DNA of 64,000 bases from Paenibacillus sp. Marseille-Q4541 (GTDB lineage: Bacteria; Bacillota; Bacilli; Paenibacillales; Paenibacillaceae). The position numbers and the translations under genes were made by a program. Positions within the stretch are counted from its first letter, which is position 1; every line of letters begins with the position of its first letter. The stretch lies in assembly GCF_018310695.1 (NCBI RefSeq), contig NZ_JAGXCY010000015.1, positions 39,641 through 103,640 of the forward strand. The letters run 5' to 3'. Positions 42,792 through 52,101 of this stretch are shown in pieces. A model generated the notes under the pieces. That model had not been told where the DNA came from. It searched no databases and worked only from the letters and a program-made list of their open reading frames with translations.

Positions 42792-43187
42792 TTCACGACC
42801 TCCTAAAAAGGAAAGATTGCATATTTATTACACAAGGTTCCTGTACTTTCCTGCTTTCGTGAAAATTATTTGCTTGAAAGTACTCGCGAAACGATTGAAA
42901 TATCAGCAGTAACAGGTTCAATATCCTCGAGGTTAACTATATCCCTGCAAGTATCCTCATGGCAAAATGACAAGTGAATTGAACCTTTCGAAGTTGCGGA
43001 GTAAACGATACAAGAACTTGTGCCGTTAAAACAAAGAAAAGCCGCTAATTTAGCGACTTTTAATGAAGTACTATGACTTTGTCCCGCAACATTATCGTAT
43101 GAATCCCATCATTGCATTCATATGTATATTTACTAACAACAAATTACAATGAATCACAGATTAGGTCAATTCGCTTTTACACACAGG
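42792..43187. other. Gene-free stretch with a family-2 repeat
   Basis: Upstream of the Nudix gene. Holds a full family-2 repeat at 43007-43089 (listed) and no ORF with a ribosome site. Confidence 0.5.
43007..43089 (-). repeat. Family-2 structured repeat, upstream of the Nudix gene
   Basis: ACAAGAACTTGTGCCGTT, A tract, hairpin AAAAGCCGCTAATTTAGCGACTTTT, then TACTATGACTTTGTCC. Confidence 0.78.
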
Positions 43188-43511
43188 TTAAAATAGGGTA
43201 TACCAGGATCTAAACAACCCGGCTATAATGAGTACGATTCCAGGATCTATATAACCCTTTAAGCGCCTACTTGAATGATGCTCCCATCTTGTTAAAGCGA
43301 TGTCTATCTCGCTCATCCCTTCACGTTTTTTCTTGCTTCGTTTGAGATATCGTTTCATATCAACATAAAGGGAATGCAATAGCCAGATGATGCTCAGCAA
43401 ATATAAAGCCAGAGCGACATAATCATTCCACATGATTTCACTCAGATCCCCGCTAAGGATCCTCCGGAGCGTTACAACATATCCTGTTCCTACTTCTTGT
43501 TCCATATCCAT
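43188..43511 (-). CDS. Small membrane protein, truncated paralogue of its neighbour
   Basis: A 107-residue protein with two hydrophobic segments. It resembles the C-terminal half of the 206-residue protein encoded just upstream: both have a LSGDLSEIMWNDYVALALYLLSI / HGQSQELKWNHYVGLGFFLISV type segment and a terminal GLFRSWY / GRLFRDWY ending. AAGGAAG precedes the ATG. Function unknown; it may be a partner subunit or a shortened duplicate. Confidence 0.65.
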   Translation of the reverse strand: MDMEQEVGTGYVVTLRRILSGDLSEIMWNDYVALALYLLSIIWLLHSLYVDMKRYLKRSKKKREGMSEIDIALTRWEHHSSRRLKGYIDPGIVLIIAGLFRSWYTLF

Positions 43512-43559
43512 GCTTCCTTATCTGTCTGTACTAAGTTGAGTGTCAATCATCTGTTTCTT

Positions 43560-44180
43560 CTAAAGTAAGTACCAATCTCGAAATAATCGACCTAGATTAC
43601 CAAAAAAACCAGATAAAATTAATAAAGCGAAAAACCGTACTATCCGAGAATCTTCTTCGTTCTCTTGTCCTAACATCCGAATCCCTTTTCCACTTAGGTA
43701 AGCTCGCTCTCTTCTCCATCTATGGATCAGCTTCACAATCGGAATGATGAGGATGTTAATGATGAGGAAGAGCACACTTATCAAGAAAAATCCGAGTCCT
43801 ACATAATGGTTCCACTTAAGTTCTTGACTTTGTCCATGGAATATATAGTAGATGATCTCTTGGTATCCTAGGGTACCTGTATCAGTTACTTGGTACGCTA
43901 GATCTTCGAGTCCAGGAAACACATTTACAAAGAGAATAACAATAGACAGAATGAGAAAAGATATCAGCCCTATGCCTAGCAACACAAGATCTATCCAGTA
44001 ACTTCCCATAACTTCTTCCCGCTGATCTCGATTTACATAGAACAGCGCTTGTCTGCCTTGCGTTACTCTTCGATATAATTTCATCGTGCCTCTAATCATC
44101 CATAAGCAAATGATGGCTACCACACAAACAAGTAATAAGATACCAGTGACTAATGTAGTACCATTCAATATTTCAATCAA
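43560..44180 (-). CDS. Multi-spanning membrane protein of unknown function
   Basis: A 206-residue protein with about four membrane segments (starting TTLVTGILLLVCVVAIICLWMI, then WIDLVLLGIGLISFLILSIVILFV, then VGLGFFLISVLFLIINILII). Not recognised. It is followed 48 bases later by its shorter paralogue and preceded by a PH-domain gene, all on the minus strand, suggesting one unit acting at the membrane. Confidence 0.68.
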   Translation of the reverse strand: MIEILNGTTLVTGILLLVCVVAIICLWMIRGTMKLYRRVTQGRQALFYVNRDQREEVMGSYWIDLVLLGIGLISFLILSIVILFVNVFPGLEDLAYQVTDTGTLGYQEIIYYIFHGQSQELKWNHYVGLGFFLISVLFLIINILIIPIVKLIHRWRRERAYLSGKGIRMLGQENEEDSRIVRFFALLILSGFFGNLGRLFRDWYLL

Positions 44181-44230
44181 TATGAATCGACCTCTGCTGA
44201 CTGTTCTAGATGTAAATTATTGAACTCTTC

Positions 44231-44608
44231 TTAATTCAAAATATAATGGGACAACACACTTTGTACTTCGTAAATATTCGTACTTTTATTAAAGTTTTTC
44301 TGAATCGGCACCGTGCTACTGGAGATATAAATTTTAAGTTCTGCTTCCATGTCGAGGTGTCCCGCTGTCTCAATAGAATAATGTGAGATACTTTTATAGG
44401 GAATAGAGTGATACTCTACTTTCTTGCCTGTTATTCCTTGTTTATCCACAATAATGAGTCGTTTGTTCGTGAAAATAAACATATCTCTTACAAGTTTGTA
44501 TGCACGTTCGATCTGTTCACTTGGAGCAAGCAATGGAGCGAACTCCTTCTGTATCTCAACTAAATTAACCTGTGAAGCATTACCTAATAAACCATCAAAA
44601 AAGCCCAT
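44231..44608 (-). CDS. Bacterial PH-domain protein
   Basis: A 125-residue bacterial pleckstrin-homology-like protein of the YvbH type: EQIERAYKLVRDMFIFTNKRLIIVDKQGITGKKVEYHSIPYKSISHYSIETAG. The FTNKRL...KVEY...PY..I pattern is characteristic. Role unknown; members of this group are small, soluble and form oligomers. AAGAGGG precedes the ATG. It lies upstream of two membrane-protein genes on the same strand. Confidence 0.8.
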   Translation of the reverse strand: MGFFDGLLGNASQVNLVEIQKEFAPLLAPSEQIERAYKLVRDMFIFTNKRLIIVDKQGITGKKVEYHSIPYKSISHYSIETAGHLDMEAELKIYISSSTVPIQKNFNKSTNIYEVQSVLSHYILN

Positions 44609-44728
44609 TCTTCATCCCTCTTCCTTATCGTTTTGTTCCCATATTATATCGGATTTTTTTTGAAATAGGCAGTGAAAATCAGGAAATATAATTTACAAAT
44701 ATAAACAGTCTGTCCTTTTGTCGCGAAA

Positions 44729-44775
44729 AAAGGTACACACTCACCGATCTACTAGGAGGCGTGTACCTTTCATTT
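44729..44775 (-). terminator. Intrinsic terminator of the GH18-like gene
   Basis: Arms AAAGGTACAC / GTGTACCTTT with a 22-base loop; preceded by an A tract that reads as T on the minus strand. Confidence 0.75.
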
Positions 44776-44778
44776 TAT

Positions 44779-46041
44779 TTATAAATTCGGTTCGTCTAGC
44801 ACAATGGTTTTGTTCATCTCAGTCCAAGCAGCAGGTCCGATAATGCCTAATCGCCACAACGCGATTCCTTTAAGATCATAACGCTTAGCAAGACCTATCT
44901 TGCTGTTAATACTGGCTGCGTCTTCACTCCCTCTGGAAATACCAAGGAGTAACTTGTCTTTACTTGTCTCCTTAAGCGCAAGACGAATCGCTTCATCTAC
45001 TTTAGCAATGGGCTCTGGGCCGTTTTCATCTTCAAAAGCATAGGCCATAATGACAAGTTCATCAGCAAGGTTACCCAAGGTTTTATAATCGTATCCTTTA
45101 TAAGAGCTATTTATCGGATGTAAAACAACGGTTAGGGTTAGTCCTTCAGTATGAGCACGTGTAGCAATGGCTTTGATGAAAGCATTGTAATCACTTTTTA
45201 CTTTGGAGAAATCTCCGGTAAGTCCAAGTCCTTCGAAATCTAGTGTAATTCCTTTAAATCCTTTCTCAACTGCGGTTGTGACAATACCATCGATTGTCTT
45301 TGCTTGAAGCTGTTTATCCTCTAAATTCTTCGTAAGCTCCCTCTGCCCATCAAGGGCATATACCATGAATGACGGAGACACTCCAAGGAGAGCTGCATCT
45401 TCTATAATTCGTTCTCCAGTTACTTCTCCTGCCGGAGCCGGCCATTTGTATTCATCCCCTGTTGTGGTGAAATTCCCTTGACGATCTATTCGTCCCCAGC
45501 CAAAAGCAGCGGAATCTAAACTTGGAAGGTACTTTATTTCATCATAGGAACGAAGCGCATAAAATCCAAGCGTATACATTTCTTCTCTTGGAGACGTGAT
45601 GGATACCGTTTTGGATGCTTGATTCCAGCCCACTTGGGCTCCAAACTGCTGGCTAAAAAAGCTAAGTGGAATCATCGTCGTACTACTGATCGTTCGCGGC
45701 GCAAGGGTAAGCGCAATGTTTTGACCATTCACCTTCGCTGTTTTGTTTCCCATCGTTAGTTCAACGGTCTTACTCCCTTGATCCGTCTGTTTAGTCGCAG
45801 TAATTTTCTTCAACTTCTGATTCCACTGTACCTCAATACCGAGTGCCTCAGAAATGGCTCGAAAAGGAACCATCGTCGTTCCACTAACCACTACAGGCTC
45901 TACCGGAAAAGGAAGTGGATACCCATCCAGTACAATCTGTACTTGTTTGACTGCTGCATAAGTTGATGGAAGACTAGTACCTCCCACGGTTCCTCCTAAT
46001 AATATGGCGCAGCTTAATAGCATTTTTCCCCATGGTTTCAT
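44779..46041 (-). CDS. Exported stalk-domain (Cu-amine-oxidase-N-like) GH18-family protein
   Basis: A 420-residue exported protein. After a signal peptide (MLLSCAILLGGTVGGTSLPSTYAA) comes a stalk domain of the copper-amine-oxidase-N type (VQIVLDGYPLPFPVEPVVVSGTTMVPFRAISEALGIEVQW, then PRTISSTTMIPLSFFSQQFGAQVGW). The C-terminal 250 residues are a GH18-like barrel with GFKGITLDFEGLGL, which keeps the terminal Glu of the DxxDxDxE site but varies in earlier positions. Such enzymes often act on peptidoglycan or chitin-like glycans on the spore or cell surface. I chose the ATG at 46041 after GGGGAAAACAG. Confidence 0.87.
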   Translation of the reverse strand: MKPWGKMLLSCAILLGGTVGGTSLPSTYAAVKQVQIVLDGYPLPFPVEPVVVSGTTMVPFRAISEALGIEVQWNQKLKKITATKQTDQGSKTVELTMGNKTAKVNGQNIALTLAPRTISSTTMIPLSFFSQQFGAQVGWNQASKTVSITSPREEMYTLGFYALRSYDEIKYLPSLDSAAFGWGRIDRQGNFTTTGDEYKWPAPAGEVTGERIIEDAALLGVSPSFMVYALDGQRELTKNLEDKQLQAKTIDGIVTTAVEKGFKGITLDFEGLGLTGDFSKVKSDYNAFIKAIATRAHTEGLTLTVVLHPINSSYKGYDYKTLGNLADELVIMAYAFEDENGPEPIAKVDEAIRLALKETSKDKLLLGISRGSEDAASINSKIGLAKRYDLKGIALWRLGIIGPAAWTEMNKTIVLDEPNL

Positions 46042-46157
46042 CTGTTTTCCCCATTCTTCTATAATAGTTAGACGATAAACTACTAATCTAGCAGCTCTCA
46101 CTATTTTACTATAAAAAAAGGGGGTTGGGTTATTTTAGATAAGTTGGATAATAAAAA

Positions 46158-46188
46158 CAAAAAAACCGTAATATACGGTTTTTTAGAA
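46158..46188 (-). terminator. Intrinsic terminator of the gene at 46210
   Basis: Arms AAAAAACCGTA / TACGGTTTTTT around a three-base loop; works on either strand. Confidence 0.75.
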
Positions 46189-46209
46189 GTACATCTATGA
46201 ACGAGCAGA

Positions 46210-46599
46210 TTATAGATACAAAGCGTCTACATACTGCTTGTCTTCTTTTTCAAGAGGAGTATATCCTTCTTTTATCATCGTTCTAACTGTCGTTTCTTTT
46301 AACACCCATATCAAATATTTGTTCAGCAATGCCCAGAGTGCAAATCCTACAAGGAACGCAGGCAAGAACGAAGTGGACACCAGGATGGAGAAGAACATAA
46401 TGATAATCTGTGCAAAGATAAAGTACAGAATTATGAGCGTTGGTGCAATCATTCGTGTTGGTTTTACTTTGCGATACACCTTAAACAAGTGAAAAGAACC
46501 GACCCAATTTAACGACCCCGTTGCTTTAATCGGTACTTCAAGTTCATTGTTTTCTTTTTCAAAAGTGAGCACATTTTTTTTGTTTTTCGTTTGTTTCAA
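46210..46599 (-). CDS. Membrane protein of unknown function
   Basis: About 129 residues with two or three hydrophobic segments (starting MIAPTLIILYFIFAQIIIMFF, then SILVSTSFLPAFLVGFALWALL) and a charged C-terminal tail. Not recognised. I favour a TTG start at 46599, eight bases after AGAGGTGG; earlier GTG/TTG codons overlap the ribosome site. Confidence 0.62.
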   Translation of the reverse strand: MKQTKNKKNVLTFEKENNELEVPIKATGSLNWVGSFHLFKVYRKVKPTRMIAPTLIILYFIFAQIIIMFFSILVSTSFLPAFLVGFALWALLNKYLIWVLKETTVRTMIKEGYTPLEKEDKQYVDALYL

Positions 46600-46768
46600 G
46601 GACAAATCCACCTCTAGTTACTTATATAATGACATGCTATCTACAGAGTAGCACATTTAATCTTCATAATCGAATCGACACAAATCCATATTAGGCAGGC
46701 CGGGATTAGGAACGACATCTTTATCCAGTTTACCCAGAATACCTCCATCAATTCGATGACTTTCAAAA

Positions 46769-47779
46769 TTAGATATTTAATTCTTTAACTGCATCTCTAA
46801 ATATTCGTAAGGATTCTTTTCTTTGATTCAGATCGTATATGAATGACAAAGCCATAATTTCGTCAAAATGAATCTTTTCACGTAGTTGATAAATTTGATT
46901 CTGAATGGTCTCTTTAGAACCTATAATATGGCTCCGTTTGATCTGATCTAACATTTCCTGCTCCTGTAAGGTGAGCAATTTCTCATCGATTACCTTAGGT
47001 GACTCCATACGTAGCACCCGCCCGCGTTGCAAGTAAAATGTAAATCCGATGGATGTCCCGGCGATTGCCCAGGCTTCTTCATCCGTTGCTGCCGCGATGA
47101 CACGGTGAGCGATGAGCGCATATGGATTACGAATTACTTCTGACGAACGAAACTCTCCACGATACCGATGTATTGCCTCTGCAGCTTTCTCTTCCTGGCC
47201 TGGAGAGAAATAAGCAAAGGCATATTGCAATCCCATGCTTGCCGCAATATTTGCACTTGATAAACCTGTTCCAAGCATCCATAATTCCGGAGGATTACTA
47301 ACTCTCGGTGTAGTCATTAGCCCTCGTAAGGGATGATTAGCAGGTAATGTTCTACTCATATATTCTTGGAGTTCCTTTAATTGATCTTGAAAAGTGTCTG
47401 GCTCTGACTTCCTCTTGCCCTGAAGCGCTTGAGTAGAAGCAGGCGTACCTCCAGTTGCCCTGCCTACACCCAGATCCACACGGCCAGGTGCTAATGCAGA
47501 GAGAACTTTGAAATTTTCAGCAACTTTATATGGACTATAGTTCGGAAGCATGACTCCCCCGGAACCAATGCGAATTTGATTCGTTATTGCCGCAAGATAA
47601 CCAAGTAGCACTTCGGGAGAAGAGCCTCCCATGGCATCTGTACTGTGATGCTCTGACACCCAATATCGGTAGAGTCCAAGGTTATCTGCATATTTGGCAA
47701 GCTCTATCGTTTCCTGGAAAGCAAGTTCTGGAGTTCCTTTTCGCTTAAGAGGAGTTTGATCGAGTACACTAGCACGCAT
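46769..47779 (-). CDS. LLM-class flavin-dependent oxidoreductase
   Basis: A 336-residue bacterial-luciferase-like monooxygenase (F420/FMN type). Landmarks: SVLDQTPLKRKGTPELAF, YWVSEHHSTDAMGGSSPEVLL, IRIGSGGVMLPNYSPYKVAENF, GRVDLGVGRATGGTPAS and IIGSKETIQNQIYQL. It belongs to the YhbW/YvbT-like group with unassigned substrates and probably uses FMN. GGAGGG lies eight bases before the ATG at 47779. It is a single gene. Confidence 0.9.
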   Translation of the reverse strand: MRASVLDQTPLKRKGTPELAFQETIELAKYADNLGLYRYWVSEHHSTDAMGGSSPEVLLGYLAAITNQIRIGSGGVMLPNYSPYKVAENFKVLSALAPGRVDLGVGRATGGTPASTQALQGKRKSEPDTFQDQLKELQEYMSRTLPANHPLRGLMTTPRVSNPPELWMLGTGLSSANIAASMGLQYAFAYFSPGQEEKAAEAIHRYRGEFRSSEVIRNPYALIAHRVIAAATDEEAWAIAGTSIGFTFYLQRGRVLRMESPKVIDEKLLTLQEQEMLDQIKRSHIIGSKETIQNQIYQLREKIHFDEIMALSFIYDLNQRKESLRIFRDAVKELNI

Positions 47780-47933
47780 CAATCCATCCCTCCTTCATTT
47801 TATTCACCAAGGTACAATTCTTAAGTGACATACTACACAAATTCAATTAAGTATTCAAACTTTTGAATCTTAATAGAAGTGTGGCTATCTAGTGGGTAAT
47901 CTAGATTTTTCTTCATTAATAGGTTCAAGAAAT

Positions 47934-47970
47934 CAAACAAAGCCGTCTCAAAATGAGAAGGCTTTGTTTG
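47934..47970 (-). terminator. Intrinsic terminator of kimA
   Basis: Arms CAAACAAAGCC / GGCTTTGTTTG continue with TCTCA/TGAGA around a short loop, 11 bases downstream of the kimA stop codon. Confidence 0.85.
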
Positions 47971-47980
47971 ATAAGTAATT

Positions 47981-49801
47981 TTATTTTTCAAGGTGATAAG
48001 TGACGGTTGAGATGACAACATCCTTATGGCGGAACAGATACGCACGAAGCAGTAGACTGGTCTGATTATGAAGTACATACTGCCACCAATGTTTGGTAAT
48101 AAACTGAGGTATCAAGATCGTAATGTGATCCGTCTCTGTTTTTTTCCATTCCACCGTATCAATAAATTTAATGAGAGGTTTCACAATACTTCGGTAACTG
48201 GATTTTAAAGTAATCAACCTTACACCCGGATTCCAATCCTCCCATTTCTCCTCCATCTTACGAATGCTTTCATCATCAAATCCGACGTATACTGCTACCA
48301 CATTATCTGTTAACGACTTGGCGTAACTTAACGAATTACGAACGACACTCGTAACTCCTCCAATCGGAACAACAACCGTGCTGCCTTTCACTTGAATTTT
48401 GTCTTCCTGAATATTAATTCGAAGCTGATCAGCTACTTGATTATAATGGCGATGAATGCGCATGAAGACCCAAATAACTAGCGGTAAGAAAATGAATATC
48501 GACCACACTTGACTGAACTTCGTGAAAATAAAGATAAGCGTAATGCTGAGTGTCGTCAGCATCCCAATGGTGTTAATCAGAAGCTTAAATTGCCAGCCCG
48601 ATGGCTTCAGTTTGATCCAGCGAATCATCATGCCTAGTTGCGACAATGTAAAAGGGATAAATACCCCGACCGCATACAGTGGTATCAAACCTTCTGTATT
48701 GCCGTGAAATGCAATAACAAGAATGGCAGATAGAATACCTAGAAAGATAATTCCATTGGAATAGCCTAAGCGATCCCCTCGTACGAGAAACATATGCGGC
48801 ATAAATTTATCTTTTGCTAGCATAAAGGCTAGAAGCGGGAATGCAGAATAAGCAGTATTTGCTGCAAGGAATAGAATCAGTGCTGTAACCCCTTGAATGA
48901 TGTAATAGATCGTACCTCTGCCAAATACAGAATTGGCAATTTGGGAGACAACGGTTTCTTTTTCACTTGGTGTAATCCCATACCAATATGCAAGTAAACT
49001 GATCCCGAGAAACATAAATCCAAGAATAGAACCCATCATAATTAATGTTTTTGCAGCGTTTTTTTCTGCTGGAGCCCTGAAGTTTGGAATGGCGTTAGAT
49101 ACCGCCTCTACTCCTGTTAGTGCGGAACAACCAGAGCTGAATGCTTTTAGCAAAAGAAAAAGACTGACATTATTAGCTGCTGTCCCCCACTCTACGGGAA
49201 CTACTGGCTGAGCGCCACCCATCGCGTATTTAATAAATCCAGTGACGATTAGTACAACAATAGCTATAACAAATAAATAAACCGGCAACGCAAGGACAGA
49301 TGCAGACTCCGTAATCCCTCTTAGATTCAGAATCGTTAACAGTACAATCATGATAAGTGCAATAACAACCCGGTAATCATGCAATACTGGAAAAGCAGAT
49401 GTGATGGCGTCCGTTCCTGCAGAAGAACTAACTGCAACGGTCAGGATATAATCCACGAGCAGGGATCCCCCTGCGAGAAGACCGCTCGATACTCCGATAT
49501 TATCCTTGGCTACAATATACGCGCCACCACCTGTTGGATAAGCATAAATCGTTTGTCTGTATGAAAATATTAGAATGACCAATAACCCGAGTACAGCAAG
49601 CGAAATAGGAATGGAATACCATGCGGCTGCAACGCCAACTGCCATCAAGACGATCAAAATTTGTTCTGTACCATACGCTACTGACGATAACGCATCGGAA
49701 GAAAGTACAGCGAGTGCCTTAAGTTTACTTAGCTTCTCTCCTTCTAATTCGCTGTTTTTCATTGGACGCCCAATGAGTAATCGTTTAATTCTGCTAACCA
49801 T
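47981..49801 (-). CDS. kimA: KimA-type high-affinity potassium importer (APC family)
   Basis: A 606-residue transporter closely resembling Bacillus subtilis KimA (YdaO), a K+/H+ symporter. The APC core has twelve membrane helices: KLSKLKALAVLSSDALSSVAYGTEQIL, YPTGGGAYIVAKDNIG, LKAFSSGCSALTGVEAVSNAIP, and the C-terminal cytoplasmic domain ends with FITKHWWQYVLHNQTSLLLRAYL. KimA is inhibited by c-di-AMP in relatives, and often controlled by a c-di-AMP riboswitch; I see no such riboswitch in the 350 bases upstream. The ATG at 49801 has GAGGAG upstream; the earlier frame is spurious. Confidence 0.93.
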   Translation of the reverse strand: MVSRIKRLLIGRPMKNSELEGEKLSKLKALAVLSSDALSSVAYGTEQILIVLMAVGVAAAWYSIPISLAVLGLLVILIFSYRQTIYAYPTGGGAYIVAKDNIGVSSGLLAGGSLLVDYILTVAVSSSAGTDAITSAFPVLHDYRVVIALIMIVLLTILNLRGITESASVLALPVYLFVIAIVVLIVTGFIKYAMGGAQPVVPVEWGTAANNVSLFLLLKAFSSGCSALTGVEAVSNAIPNFRAPAEKNAAKTLIMMGSILGFMFLGISLLAYWYGITPSEKETVVSQIANSVFGRGTIYYIIQGVTALILFLAANTAYSAFPLLAFMLAKDKFMPHMFLVRGDRLGYSNGIIFLGILSAILVIAFHGNTEGLIPLYAVGVFIPFTLSQLGMMIRWIKLKPSGWQFKLLINTIGMLTTLSITLIFIFTKFSQVWSIFIFLPLVIWVFMRIHRHYNQVADQLRINIQEDKIQVKGSTVVVPIGGVTSVVRNSLSYAKSLTDNVVAVYVGFDDESIRKMEEKWEDWNPGVRLITLKSSYRSIVKPLIKFIDTVEWKKTETDHITILIPQFITKHWWQYVLHNQTSLLLRAYLFRHKDVVISTVTYHLEK

Positions 49802-50155
49802 AGTGATCTCCTCTTTACTCCGTATCTTCTTCATGTTGCGTAATTCAATGTCCCAAATCATCTGAATTTCGTTTAATATCCCCTTAGCAGAAGAATCATA
49901 CTCCCTCAGCCTTCTCGTGGTAAAGTGGCTCGAAAGTGTAAAGAATATAACGGTAGTCGAATTTGTTCACAATTTGTGGATCGGAGTTGCAAAATCTCAT
50001 CGTAGCTTTCTTTCTCTCGTTCGCTTGTGATTTTGACACTAAAAATGAAGAATTTAAAAAATAAAAATGAGTAAAAGGGAACTTTATTTACGATAAATTC
50101 GTCTATGTTGACGTTGCGAATTTTACATCATGAGAAATGAAAGGATTGTTGAAGA
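49802..50155. other. Divergent promoter region of kimA and the DUF4358 lipoprotein gene
   Basis: About 350 bases with no ORF. It holds the ribosome sites of both genes and presumably two promoters; I could not pick out -35/-10 pairs with confidence and saw no riboswitch consensus. Confidence 0.4.
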
Positions 50156-50647
50156 ATGAAGAAAATGATTTTGATGTTGATGACATTTACTCTGGTCATC
50201 GCTGGATGTGGATCGAAGAAAGTGGAAACCGTTAACGTTCCCGTAAGTGAGTTAATGGATGGTGTTGTAAAGCAAGCGGAGTTTAATAGTCAACAATTTA
50301 TCTCAGAAAACATTAAGGAGAACACAGAGATAGCAGAAAATTTGAACATTGACCCCGCATCTATTGAAGAAGGACAATATTTTAAAGCAATGATTAGTGT
50401 TCGTGCAGACGAAATTATTATACTCAAAGCAGCAGATGAATCAAAAGTTGAGGAATTGAAATCAGCCCTGGAAAAAGAAGTATCCAACCAAGAACAAATT
50501 TGGAGTACCTATCTTCCGGATCAATATGAGAAGGTGCAAAATCACATTATTAAGCAGCAAGGTAACTATCTGATCCTCATTATTGCAGATGAGCCTGAAA
50601 AACTAGAGCAAACATTCGTAAGTATGCTGACTCCAGAAAGCAAATAA
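50156..50647 (+). CDS. DUF4358-family lipoprotein
   Basis: A 163-residue lipoprotein: signal with lipobox LVIAGCGSKK (Cys near 18), then a DUF4358-type domain (VPVSELMDGVVKQAEF, IDPASIEEGQYFKAMISVRADEIIILKAADESKVEELKSAL). It lies on the outer face of the membrane and is the first gene of a three-gene set with an MBOAT acyltransferase and a DHHW protein, an arrangement seen in many Firmicutes for acylation of an exported polymer. Its own role is unknown. Confidence 0.85.
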   Translation: MKKMILMLMTFTLVIAGCGSKKVETVNVPVSELMDGVVKQAEFNSQQFISENIKENTEIAENLNIDPASIEEGQYFKAMISVRADEIIILKAADESKVEELKSALEKEVSNQEQIWSTYLPDQYEKVQNHIIKQQGNYLILIIADEPEKLEQTFVSMLTPESK

Positions 50648-50682
50648 ATGAAGGGCACGAGGAATGACTGGAGGAGATAGCC

Positions 50683-52089
50683 ATGGTTTTTAGCTCCGTT
50701 GCCTTTTTGTTTTACTTTTTACCCATAGCTTTACTGCTTTATTATGTAGCGCCGCAGCGTTGGAAGAATGCGGCGCTTCTTCTTATTAGTTTGTTCTTTT
50801 ACGCTTGGGGAGAACCCATATATATCCTTCTCCTTCTGTTTTCTTCTGTAGTGGATTATCTCAATGGGCTCCTTATGGAACGTTATGATCACCGTGAAAA
50901 AATACGCCGATTGATTCTCGTTTTTTCGCTGATTGTGAACATCGGTGTACTGTGTTTTTTCAAGTATGCTGAATTTCTAATCAATTCCCTAAATGGGCTA
51001 TTGGGCACATGCTTTGCGGTACTTGATCTCCCGCTGCCGATCGGCATTTCTTTTTATACATTCCAGACGATGTCATATATGATTGATGTCTATCGCAGAA
51101 GTGTTCGTGCTCAACGAAGTTTTGTAGGCTTTGCCGCGTTTGTATCGATGTTTCCGCAGCTCGTAGCAGGACCTATTGTTCGCTATGACGATATTGATAA
51201 GCAGCTGGTCAGCCGCAAAGTAACTATGGATCTTTTTGCAAGTGGAGTTCGTCGATTTATTATTGGCCTTGCAAAAAAAGTACTGCTGGCAAATAACATT
51301 GGCATGCTGTGGGATGTAACGTTAGCAGGCAGCAGTGAGCTGACAATAACCGGTGCTTGGATCGGGATTTTGGCTTTTGCCTTCCAGATTTATTTTGACT
51401 TCAGCGGTTATTCAGACATGGCCATTGGACTTGGTAGAATGCTTGGTTTTGATTTTCCTGAGAATTTCCACTATCCTTATATCTCGAAAAGCGCATCTGA
51501 ATTCTGGCGAAGATGGCATATTACGCTGGGTTCCTGGTTTCGGGATTATGTATATTTTCCACTTGGGGGGAGCCGAGTTGGTCAACTCAGACTGCTCTTG
51601 AACCTGTTTATCGTTTGGTTTTTAACCGGATTATGGCATGGAGCAAGTTGGAATTTTGTACTGTGGGGTCTCTATTTTGGATTATTGATTGCCTTGGAGA
51701 AACTATGGTTTGGTAAGTGGCTGGAAAAGGTTTGGCGTCCCTTTCGACATCTGTACTTGATGTTTGCTTTGCTCATAGGTTGGACTCTCTTTGCAATAGA
51801 AGATATGAGTGCACTCCAGCATTATCTAGGTGTTATGTTCGGATTTATACAAACGGAAGGGATAAACGGAACAAACCTGTATTATTTGAAAACGTATGGA
51901 ATGTTGCTGCTGCTCCTAGCGTTTGCTTCTACACCCGTGGCTGCGAGACTTGCTGCAAAATTATACTCCCGAATGAATTCCACAGTAATGGCCATTCTGG
52001 AAGTCATTGTGTTAACGATACTTCTTATTGCATCTACAGCTTACATTATTGATGATTCATATAACCCATTTCTGTATTTCCGTTTCTAG
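50683..52089 (+). CDS. MBOAT-family O-acyltransferase (DltB/AlgI-like)
   Basis: A 468-residue membrane-bound O-acyltransferase with about ten membrane helices. The catalytic region includes YFDFSGYSDMAIGLGRMLGF, SASEFWRRWHITLGSWFRDYVYFPLGGSR, and WFLTGLWHGASWNFVLWG with the conserved active-site His. Homologues (AlgI, PatA, DltB) move acyl groups across the membrane to a polysaccharide or teichoic acid. TGGAGGAGATAGCC precedes the ATG. The DHHW gene follows 12 bases later, the usual partner that completes transfer outside. Confidence 0.93.
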   Translation: MVFSSVAFLFYFLPIALLLYYVAPQRWKNAALLLISLFFYAWGEPIYILLLLFSSVVDYLNGLLMERYDHREKIRRLILVFSLIVNIGVLCFFKYAEFLINSLNGLLGTCFAVLDLPLPIGISFYTFQTMSYMIDVYRRSVRAQRSFVGFAAFVSMFPQLVAGPIVRYDDIDKQLVSRKVTMDLFASGVRRFIIGLAKKVLLANNIGMLWDVTLAGSSELTITGAWIGILAFAFQIYFDFSGYSDMAIGLGRMLGFDFPENFHYPYISKSASEFWRRWHITLGSWFRDYVYFPLGGSRVGQLRLLLNLFIVWFLTGLWHGASWNFVLWGLYFGLLIALEKLWFGKWLEKVWRPFRHLYLMFALLIGWTLFAIEDMSALQHYLGVMFGFIQTEGINGTNLYYLKTYGMLLLLLAFASTPVAARLAAKLYSRMNSTVMAILEVIVLTILLIASTAYIIDDSYNPFLYFRF

Positions 52090-52101
52090 GAGGTGAATAC
52101 T

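Noticed and set aside
47833..48078. 81-codon minus frame overlapping the kimA end
   Set aside because: Covers the kimA terminator and the antisense of nothing useful; composition is not protein-like and no start signal is present.
49802..50155. c-di-AMP (ydaO) riboswitch upstream of kimA
   Set aside because: Expected in Bacillus kimA leaders, but I could not find the conserved core in this region on the minus strand.
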